A stretch of DNA of 11,684 bases from JAGOBX01 sp017999075 [NCBI: Candidatus Babelota bacterium] (GTDB taxonomy: Bacteria > JAGOBX01), in assembly GCA_017999075.1 (NCBI GenBank), contig JAGOBX010000064.1, positions 1-11,684 of the forward strand, read 5' to 3'. Positions 1 through 6,200 of this stretch are shown piece by piece. The position numbers and the translations under genes are program-made. Position 1 is the stretch's first letter. The number at the start of each line of letters is the position of its first letter. Under the pieces are notes generated by a model. It did no database searches and was not told the origin of the DNA. It was given only the letters and a program-made list of their open reading frames with translations.

Positions 1-74
1 CCTGTTTTTTGTGCTTTTGTTACCTGTATCAGATAAAAAGGTTTTGTATGTTTAAAAACACATCATTACAATAA
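1..74. other. Left-edge sequence without a recognisable gene
   Basis: This AT-rich stretch has no convincing coding frame. The frame continuous with the recombinase remnant can be read from position 3, but it gives a Cys/Phe-rich string that does not resemble a recombinase and ends in TAA at 72-74, immediately before the ATG at 75. No ribosome binding site precedes that ATG. The stretch may be decayed recombinase sequence or foreign DNA joined to it. I see no promoter or RNA here. Confidence 0.4.
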
Positions 75-122
75 ATGGGTAATTTTCAATTGAAAATAAT
101 GGGTAATTTTACATTAAAAAAA
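75..122 (+). repeat. 24-bp imperfect tandem duplication, two copies
   Basis: Two adjacent 24-base units, 75-98 and 99-122, both begin ATGGGTAATTTT and then diverge slightly. Being a multiple of three, the duplication keeps frame and gives MGNFQLKI followed by MGNFTLKK. It sits directly after a TAA codon at the 5' end of the recombinase remnant, a likely junction between decayed and retained sequence. It is visible directly; its origin (slippage or rearrangement) is inference. Confidence 0.65.
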
Positions 123-587
123 ACAGCTGTTCAGAAAAAAATTAAAGGCCTGCATGACGAACGTAAAAGAAAAATGAAAATGTGCGACAGCAAGGAAGAT
201 TTTGAAAAAATTGTTAAACCTTATCTTATAGAGATTGATAATGAAGAAAAAGAACTGAATTTTAATCTTAAACAACTAACCGAGGAGCTTCAAGAATATC
301 AGGAAAACAAAATTGAAGCAAAGGCATTAAGAGATAAACTGAAAGAAATAATGAACATTATAGATTTACTTGATGGAAAAAGCATACAAATGATTTGTAA
401 AATGCTTATAGAAAGCGTAACAATAACTCCTGGTAAAACTATAAACGAACCTTTAGAAATTGAAATTAATCTCTGGGGCCGACTACCTGAACTATTAAAT
501 ATTCCATTATCGGATTTAAACGACAAGACAAGACTTGAAAACTATTTGTTACCCTGTTCTGTCCAGCGTAATGAATGGGGTGGCTGA
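75..587 (+). pseudogene. C-terminal remnant of a large serine recombinase, abutting tRNA-His
   Basis: This 170-residue frame resembles only the C-terminal part of large serine recombinases (resolvase/invertase superfamily). It has a Lys/Glu-rich helical coiled-coil stretch at about residues 15-110, then a short beta-type segment at about 111-134 (IESVTITPG, LEIEINLWG) like the strand region that ends many of these proteins. The N-terminal catalytic domain with its serine and the recombinase/zinc-ribbon region are missing. TAA lies directly before the ATG, and there is no Shine-Dalgarno sequence, so it is probably not translated as a recombinase. The first 16 residues come from a 24-base tandem repeat. 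The last three codons and the TGA stop lie inside the tRNA-His gene on the other strand, so the end looks created by integration or deletion at the tRNA 3' end. The assignment rests on pattern, not a search; an unrelated coiled-coil protein is possible. Confidence 0.55.
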
Positions 588-652
588 CGGGGGTTGAACC
601 CGCGACCACAAGAGCCACAATCTTGCACTCTACCAACTGAGCTACAGCCACC
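576..652 (-). tRNA. tRNA-His, anticodon GTG, CCA encoded
   Basis: Read on the minus strand from 652, this folds into a full cloverleaf. The acceptor stem pairs GGTGGCTG with CAGCCACC and includes the extra 5' G(-1) opposite C73 that marks bacterial tRNA-His. The D arm is GCTC/GAGT with AGTTGGTA between. The anticodon stem CAAGA/TCTTG encloses the loop TTGTGGC, giving anticodon GTG. The T arm GCGGG/CCCGT carries the loop TTCAACC. The terminal CCA is encoded at 578-576. The gene is 77 bases including G(-1) and CCA. Its 3' end overlaps the last 12 bases of a serine-recombinase remnant on the plus strand, so the original downstream terminator has probably been displaced. The tRNA itself appears intact. 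Confidence 0.97.
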
Positions 653-670
653 ATGAATATAATAATAGAT

Positions 671-699
671 TATTTATAATAATGAATAAGATTTGTCAA
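671..699 (-). promoter_or_regulatory. Predicted sigma-70-type promoter of tRNA-His
   Basis: On the minus strand a perfect -35 hexamer TTGACA (699-694) is followed after 17 bases by TAAATA (676-671). A better -10 match, TATAAA at 678-673, has a short 15-base spacer. Either would start transcription roughly 10-20 bases before the tRNA 5' end at 652, which suits a tRNA gene. The promoter sits between the stop of the Aas-like gene (732) and the tRNA, so the tRNA need not depend on read-through from the upstream genes. Confidence 0.6.
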
Positions 700-731
700 C
701 AAAATTTTTGTTTTAATTTTTTTTATTTCAA

Positions 732-3374
732 TTAAATAAATTGTCTGCATTTTTTATAATCGGTTTTCCCGCTTCCTAAAGTTGGAATAACATCAAGTTT
801 GATTATTTTGTATATTGAATGCAGATTTGATAATCCTGCTTTTCTGATTGCGGAATTTACATTTATTTTATCTATATCAATAGTAGTGAATAATACTATT
901 TTGGAATTATTTTCCATTTGAAATTCATCAACTGCAAATACAGGACCATCTTGATTTAAATCAGGTGGAATAAGATTTTTATTTAAAACATTTTCTATAG
1001 CAAGCAGAGAAATCATTTCTCCTCCGATTTTTATGAAACGTTTTAATCTGCCTTTAAAAATTAAATATCCATTTTCTTTCTCTGAAACCAGATCTCCTGT
1101 TTTATACCAGGTTTTTCCTTTGTATTCAATAAACGGATTACTGTCTTTTTCATCAAGATAACCTGAAAATATACTTGGACCGCGAACTAACAGCATGCCC
1201 TGATCTCCTTTTTTTACAGGTTCGTTAGTTTCAGGATTGATAATTATATATTCAATTGATTTCAGAACTTTTCCGATCGTTCCTGGTTCAGGATTATTTG
1301 TTGGGTTAAAGCTTACAACAGGCGAACATTCAGTTATTCCGTATCCTTCGCATATAACTGCTTGAGGACATAATTCTTTAATTGCATTGTAAACCTGTTC
1401 TGAACATTTTTCAGCTCCTGTGGCAGCTATTCTGACAGATGACATTTGTTCTTTTGAAGCTGCGCGCATTATGCCGTTGACAAAAGTTGGAGTTCCTACC
1501 AGCATTGTAACTTTATATGAAAAAATTATTTTAGATAGAATTGCTCCTTCAGTAGGATTTGAATGAAATACTGTTTTTATACCTAAACATAAAGGCATAA
1601 GCATAGTTGCGGTTATTCCGAAAGAATGGAATGGAGGAAGCATGCCAAGAATTATATCGCTGCCGCGAAGTTCAATGTAATCTAAAATATCTCTTATATT
1701 TTGAATTATATTTTTATGACTTAACGGCACTGACTTAGGGTTATTTTCAGAACCGCTTGTAAAAAGTATTACTGCGGTTTCTTTAATATTTTTTGTATTA
1801 AGAAATTTATCAGGGAATCTACTTTTAATGTAAGAAGTGATTTTTTTAAATTTTGATATTGAAGAAATAAAATCTTCAATATAAATCCAGGTAACATTAA
1901 TTTTTGAATAATTAATTCCTTGTGTTTTAATTTTAGTAATAAGGCGTTTTGAAGTAACTATATAATTAGTATTAGTCTGTTTTAAAGAATATATCATTTG
2001 TTTTTCGCCTACTGTCCAATTAATCATTACCGGAGTTTTGGAAGAAAACAAAATTCCGAAATATGATATGACAGTTGCAACTGACGCAGGAAGCATTATC
2101 CCTATACGCTCATCATTGAATTTTTCAAAAAATGATTTAAATATTATAGTAGCAGTAACCAGCTCCCTATAGTTTTTTATTCCTGAATTTTTATCGGCAA
2201 AAATTATCTGATTCGGATATTTTTTTGCCATTTGAATAAAAATTTCGGCAATATTGCAGTTTTCATTAACAATATTTTTGTCCATTACAACAGGTTTGAA
2301 CCAATTTTTTACGACTTCAGATATTTCTTCAGTTTTTTTACTTATAATTTCTCCTGAAGCAGCCATTATACAATCGCCGACTGACTGTATAGATTCCATA
2401 TCTTCGACAGAAATATTGAATTCCTGTTCAAGCCATACAATAATGTCAGCAAGAGATATACTGTCAATTCCCAGGTCAGATGACAAATTTGATTTTGGAG
2501 AAATATCAGTTATGCCTGTTTTATTTTTTAAATAATTAATTATTAAATTTTGAATTTCTGAAGAAACATTATTTAAATTCCCTGAAAATTTTTTGGATTC
2601 TGGTTCAGGAATAATTTTACTGGAAAATCCTTGAAACCAATTGTAAGGAACAAAAGTATTTTTTGCCGCGTTTTTATTATAAAAATTTTCTAAATACCTG
2701 TTTATTGTAAGGCGGTCGGCATTTCTGGGGAAATTTTGATCATCGGAAAATTCTATTGAAACTTTCCTTTTGGGACCGAAAAAAAATAAGTTTAAAACAC
2801 TCGAAATTAAATATAGTTTTAGTTTTTTAGTGAATGAAGGGTAAGTGCCGTCTGATTTGCTGAGGCTGCTTCCCCATAAACCTGAGGTTCGTACAAGCAC
2901 AATCTGTAAGTCAGGTATCTGTTTCAAAATATATTCAACTGAACTGTTTGCGCCGATATTTTCTATGTATTGAGAATAAAGTTTTCCGGAAGGATATAAA
3001 ATTACGTTATCGCCGTTTTTTAATGCATCTACAACAGCAGAAATAGATTTAATTGTTTCGTTTTTATTTTCTTTTCCGGTTAAATTTAAATCAGGAACAG
3101 AGATAGGATTTACGTGTTTTGCAAAAAAATTTACTAATGGAGAATCAAGCTGTTCCTGCGCAACTAATGGCCTTGGATGAAATTTGTTGTATAATATAGA
3201 AAATAAAATTACAGGATCAATAAGCGCAGGATGATTTGGAAGAAAAAGGATCCCGGTATTTTTTGATTTTATAATTTTGTTCAGACCTGTTATTTTTAAA
3301 GAATAACGTAGTAATAAAATTATTTTGATGAAAATCAGTAAAAATATGCCTGGTATATTTTTTTTATTTTTCAT
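732..3374 (-). CDS. Aas-like PlsC acyltransferase / ACP / acyl-AMP ligase fusion
   Basis: This 880-residue protein probably activates fatty acids and reacylates lysophospholipid at the inner membrane, as Aas does. After an N-terminal hydrophobic segment (about 8-23) comes a PlsC-type acyltransferase with the HX4D motif (His48-Asp53 in NHPALIDP). A later YPSGK (127-131) stands where PlsC enzymes usually have a PEG motif. An acyl-carrier domain (about 270-340) follows, with LGIDS and the phosphopantetheine serine at 305. An AMP-binding ligase fills the rest: the P-loop TSGSENNPK (539-547), GYGITE (677-682), YKTGD (757-761), and the C-terminal lysine in GSGKTDY (Lys870). E. coli Aas has no ACP domain, so this version may load its own carrier. 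An AGGAG ribosome site at 3387-3383 lies eight bases before the ATG, inside lplT. The start overlaps lplT by 11 bases, so co-translation is likely. Domains are secure; the exact substrate is inferred. Confidence 0.88.
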   Translation of the reverse strand: MKNKKNIPGIFLLIFIKIILLLRYSLKITGLNKIIKSKNTGILFLPNHPALIDPVILFSILYNKFHPRPLVAQEQLDSPLVNFFAKHVNPISVPDLNLTGKENKNETIKSISAVVDALKNGDNVILYPSGKLYSQYIENIGANSSVEYILKQIPDLQIVLVRTSGLWGSSLSKSDGTYPSFTKKLKLYLISSVLNLFFFGPKRKVSIEFSDDQNFPRNADRLTINRYLENFYNKNAAKNTFVPYNWFQGFSSKIIPEPESKKFSGNLNNVSSEIQNLIINYLKNKTGITDISPKSNLSSDLGIDSISLADIIVWLEQEFNISVEDMESIQSVGDCIMAASGEIISKKTEEISEVVKNWFKPVVMDKNIVNENCNIAEIFIQMAKKYPNQIIFADKNSGIKNYRELVTATIIFKSFFEKFNDERIGIMLPASVATVISYFGILFSSKTPVMINWTVGEKQMIYSLKQTNTNYIVTSKRLITKIKTQGINYSKINVTWIYIEDFISSISKFKKITSYIKSRFPDKFLNTKNIKETAVILFTSGSENNPKSVPLSHKNIIQNIRDILDYIELRGSDIILGMLPPFHSFGITATMLMPLCLGIKTVFHSNPTEGAILSKIIFSYKVTMLVGTPTFVNGIMRAASKEQMSSVRIAATGAEKCSEQVYNAIKELCPQAVICEGYGITECSPVVSFNPTNNPEPGTIGKVLKSIEYIIINPETNEPVKKGDQGMLLVRGPSIFSGYLDEKDSNPFIEYKGKTWYKTGDLVSEKENGYLIFKGRLKRFIKIGGEMISLLAIENVLNKNLIPPDLNQDGPVFAVDEFQMENNSKIVLFTTIDIDKINVNSAIRKAGLSNLHSIYKIIKLDVIPTLGSGKTDYKKCRQFI

Positions 3375-4617
3375 TGTTGATTCTCCTGGTTTTTATATAG
3401 AAAATTATTCCTGTTAAAAAACAAAAAATTGATAGATAAAAAAGATTAAAAGATGGTTTAGTCCGACAAATAATAGAAAAAATTTGACCTGATACCAATA
3501 TTCCTGAAAAATCAAGAAAATTGCACACGCCAAGAATTTTTCCTTTTTCATTTTCAGCAGGTTTAATCTGAATAAAAGAAGCAACAGGAATAAGCAGCAT
3601 TCCCCCAAAACAACCTGTTAATACCAATGCGCTGAAAAGTACAGGTTTCTGTATTTCATTAGATAATAACGGGCCTGCCGAAATTATTAATAATCCTGAA
3701 GAAATGCCGAATATGGATATTATTATAAGTCTATTCCATTTTTTTCCGGCAGTGAGTTTTGCAGCAAGGAAAGAACCTATGCAAATTCCTATCATTAACG
3801 CTACGGATAACAATCCAGTCAATGTTTGAGAATATTTGAGTTGAGATAATCCGTAAGCGTTTAGCAATAAAACAATCAATGAGGATACAGCATAAAAAAA
3901 ACAGCTTACAATCAGCGCAAATAATAATTCAGGTTCTCTTTTCAAAATAAACATATCTTTGATTGAGTTGATGGGACCCAACCAAGGAAATGGCGCTGAA
4001 GTTTTTTTTATTTTGTATTTGTTAACTTTAAAACTGGAGATAACTCCTAATATTGATACTAAAATTACTAATATTGATACTAATAAATTTCCGAAAGGGA
4101 CAAATTCGACATTGTACCATCTTTGATCAAGTGTAATTCCTGCGAGGGCTATTCCGAGTAAAATTGCAAGTGTTGTAACAAGTTTAACAATTGCATTGGC
4201 TTTAGATACATACCATTCAGGATATAATTCCGGTATAGAACCATTCAAAGCAGGACTGAAAAGCGTGGACTGAAATCCCATCAAACCAACCATGCTTATT
4301 ATGCACAACCAATTGTTTGTCAAAATGCCGTAAGCTCCTAAAACCATTGCTGCAAGCTCTAATATTTTAGTTCCGATAATAACATTTTTTTTTGCAAATT
4401 TGTCTGCAAGCCATCCTGCATGCGCAGAAAAAATTATAAATGGTAAAGAAAAAATTACTGTAGCAATTCCCTGTAATTTGCTTTTTCCCGCAGCTACAGC
4501 AAGAAGCATGGCTGCCTGTTTAAAGAAATTGTCATTAAAAACTCCAAGCGCGTATGCTGCAGCCATAGCTATAAATTTGGATCTTGCTTTTGATATAAGA
4601 TGCTTGTCATCGTTCAT
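3364..4617 (-). CDS. lplT: LplT-like lysophospholipid transporter (MFS)
   Basis: This 417-residue major facilitator protein has about 12 hydrophobic segments. LplT proteins flip lysophospholipids, chiefly lyso-phosphatidylethanolamine, across the inner membrane so that Aas can reacylate them. Family signatures are the N-terminal GVFNDNFFKQA (25-35), the loop GWLADKFAKK (68-77, MFS motif A type), and the QSTLFSPALNGSIPELYP stretch (116-133) followed by a conserved NAI. A cytoplasmic-looking basic loop lies between the two halves. The start is well supported: GGAGG at 4628-4624 lies six bases before the ATG. The stop lies inside the start of the Aas-like gene, and this genetic linkage to a PlsC/ligase protein strongly backs the assignment. 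It follows the amidohydrolase by 60 bases and may share its transcript. The family call is firm; the exact lipid is inferred from the family. Confidence 0.88.
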   Translation of the reverse strand: MNDDKHLISKARSKFIAMAAAYALGVFNDNFFKQAAMLLAVAAGKSKLQGIATVIFSLPFIIFSAHAGWLADKFAKKNVIIGTKILELAAMVLGAYGILTNNWLCIISMVGLMGFQSTLFSPALNGSIPELYPEWYVSKANAIVKLVTTLAILLGIALAGITLDQRWYNVEFVPFGNLLVSILVILVSILGVISSFKVNKYKIKKTSAPFPWLGPINSIKDMFILKREPELLFALIVSCFFYAVSSLIVLLLNAYGLSQLKYSQTLTGLLSVALMIGICIGSFLAAKLTAGKKWNRLIIISIFGISSGLLIISAGPLLSNEIQKPVLFSALVLTGCFGGMLLIPVASFIQIKPAENEKGKILGVCNFLDFSGILVSGQIFSIICRTKPSFNLFYLSIFCFLTGIIFYIKTRRINNEK

Positions 4618-4677
4618 AGTATTCCTCCGAATAATATAAGACTAACATAAATTAAATAACAAAAAAACCAAGTGATT

Positions 4678-5895
4678 TTATGAGTTATTTAAAAAACGGT
4701 TTATAAATACAGCATCTGAAAATTTATTTTTTTTGTCAGCGGACTTAATAGTTCGTTTTAAAATGAAATCAAACATCAAAGGGTTTATTTTATAAATTTC
4801 ATCGAGAATTTTTTTTTCTTCTTTTGTAATAAAATTATTACGGCATAATTTGCTTGTCTGTATTAAAAAATTTATTCCGGGTAATGGGTAATCGCTGCCG
4901 TTAATCAGTCTGTGATGAATATCTGTCCTGTTAAGTAAAATATTCAAGCATTTGTCCATGTGGTTATATTGTGTTACCGCGGAAATATCCCCGAATAACA
5001 AACCTTTATATTCAGGTTTGTCCATCATTCTTAAAAAAAGTGAAAAATTATCAATTGATTTTTTTTCAGGATCTTCAAAATCAATGCTGCTGCCTGAACT
5101 TGCGCAATGAGCAGCAATTACTTTAACTCCTGAATCAAGAGCAAGTTTTAAAAGCAGAGGATTGCCTAATTTTTGATTTTCTTCTGAATCAACTGCTTCC
5201 TCTTTGCCTGTATGCGATATAAGTATCATATTATATTTTTTCATCATAGCATAAAAAGGAATTATTTCGGAATCTGAAGGATTTATACCCATGCTGTTCG
5301 GAAGCCATTTTATGAATTTCACGTTTAAGTCAGCCCATTTTTTAAGTTCGTTTAATGCGTCTTTTCTGTAAGGATGAATCGACACAACAGGTATCATATT
5401 TTTATTTTTGACTGAAAGATTGTATATGTAATCGTTAGGCGTGTAAAATTCAGTTTTTTTTTCATTTACAATGCCATTTTTTTCGTAATACTTATCCATT
5501 GCAAAAATATAATATTTGCCCTGATGATTGAAATTTTTTATTAAATAATTAAAACGCTTAATATATTCTGTGTCAACACTGTTTTTGTTAACTTTTGATG
5601 CGCTTAAATATATTAAATATTTGAAATGTTTAACAGGATTTATAAAAGAGTTCATATTTTCGTTTGCATAACATCCTGTTGTTTCTTTAGAAATTCCTAA
5701 TATATGATTATGACAGTCGACAATATTTATTTTATCCAATGTTTTAAATGACTCTTCAATTAGTTTTTCAGCTTCACAAGATAACTTTAAATTATCGTTA
5801 AAATTTCCGCCAATTTTCTTTATCAAAATACCGCAGCCGGCATTTATTGAAATAAACATAATTATTATAAAAATACTAATAATAATTAATTTCAT
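4678..5895 (-). CDS. Exported amidohydrolase-2-type metal-dependent hydrolase
   Basis: This is a 405-residue TIM-barrel metal hydrolase of the amidohydrolase-2 group, which includes ACMSD-like decarboxylases and other C-C or C-O hydrolases. Visible metal-site motifs are DCHNH (His62, His64), SHTG (His228), AAHCASSG (His263) and GSDYP (Asp335). An N-terminal hydrophobic stretch (about 3-19) ends in INAGC, suggesting a signal peptide and perhaps lipid attachment at Cys21. Position -3 is Asn, so the lipobox is not canonical and an uncleaved anchor is possible. I start at the ATG at 5895 rather than an in-frame ATG at 5976 because AAGGAG (5914-5909) lies upstream of it and the signal peptide then falls at the N-terminus. 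The 13-base spacer is long. It is the first gene of the minus-strand cluster, 60 bases before lplT. The substrate is unknown, and a link to lipid recycling is not shown. Confidence 0.75.
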   Translation of the reverse strand: MKLIIISIFIIIMFISINAGCGILIKKIGGNFNDNLKLSCEAEKLIEESFKTLDKINIVDCHNHILGISKETTGCYANENMNSFINPVKHFKYLIYLSASKVNKNSVDTEYIKRFNYLIKNFNHQGKYYIFAMDKYYEKNGIVNEKKTEFYTPNDYIYNLSVKNKNMIPVVSIHPYRKDALNELKKWADLNVKFIKWLPNSMGINPSDSEIIPFYAMMKKYNMILISHTGKEEAVDSEENQKLGNPLLLKLALDSGVKVIAAHCASSGSSIDFEDPEKKSIDNFSLFLRMMDKPEYKGLLFGDISAVTQYNHMDKCLNILLNRTDIHHRLINGSDYPLPGINFLIQTSKLCRNNFITKEEKKILDEIYKINPLMFDFILKRTIKSADKKNKFSDAVFINRFLNNS

Positions 5896-6200
5896 TTTTT
5901 TATCATAACTCCTTTTTAAATTATTTACTAAACCCAAACAGTCGTTAAAATTACTGATTAAAAAATAAAAGAGCAATATTTGTTGGATTAAAATATTTTT
6001 TAATCTAATGCATTTATTTTTAAATGGTTATTTTGAAATGAAAAATATGAACGGGATATCAATAAAGCAAAAAAAGCACAATCGTTACATTTTTTGTATA
6101 TAAAAATTTATAACGGATTTTAGTTTAAAAGTTATGCTAGAGTGAAAAATCAGAAGAAAACTCTTGCATGTTGAAGTGAATTATTGTAAATTTTCAAGAT
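5896..6200. promoter_or_regulatory. Divergent intergenic region with candidate promoters
   Basis: These 305 bases separate the minus-strand amidohydrolase from the plus-strand hybrid kinase, so both promoters should lie here. Very AT-rich sequence makes single hexamers unreliable. A possible plus-strand promoter is TTACAT (6085-6090) with TATAAC (6109-6114). A possible minus-strand one is TTGCTC with TAATTT 17 bases on, at roughly 5948-5976. Neither is strong. An inverted repeat at 5983-6008 is described separately. The kinase ATG at 6201 has no clear Shine-Dalgarno sequence. I see no riboswitch or RNA gene and no credible protein. Confidence 0.35.
5983..6008. repeat. Inverted repeat, possible operator
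   Basis: GATTAAAA (5986-5993) and TTTTAATC (5998-6005) form a perfect 8-bp inverted repeat around TATT. Allowing one G-T pair it extends to 11 pairs (5983-6008). Neither side is followed by the T-run of an intrinsic terminator. It lies about 90 bases upstream of the amidohydrolase start and 190 upstream of the kinase, which fits an operator for a dimeric regulator. In sequence this AT-rich, chance is a real alternative. Confidence 0.35.

Noticed and set aside
698-712. Palindrome AACAAAA-T-TTTTGTT between the Aas-like gene and tRNA-His
   Set aside because: It is almost all A-T and has no T-run on the minus strand, so it is not supported as a terminator. It also overlaps the tRNA -35 box.
2254-2535. 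Plus-strand open frame of 93 codons opposite the Aas-like gene
   Set aside because: It lies wholly inside the strongly supported ligase/ACP gene on the other strand, has no domain character, and is a shadow frame.
4654-4690. Possible intrinsic terminator after the amidohydrolase (AAAATC-ACTT-GGTTTT with a T-run on the minus strand)
   Set aside because: The stem is only six pairs, mostly A-T with one G-T pair, too weak to claim in DNA this AT-rich. Read-through into lplT is equally plausible.
5896-5976. N-terminal extension of the amidohydrolase from an ATG at 5976
   Set aside because: No ribosome site precedes it, while AAGGAG lies just before the inner ATG at 5895, and the signal-like leader would be buried at residue 30.
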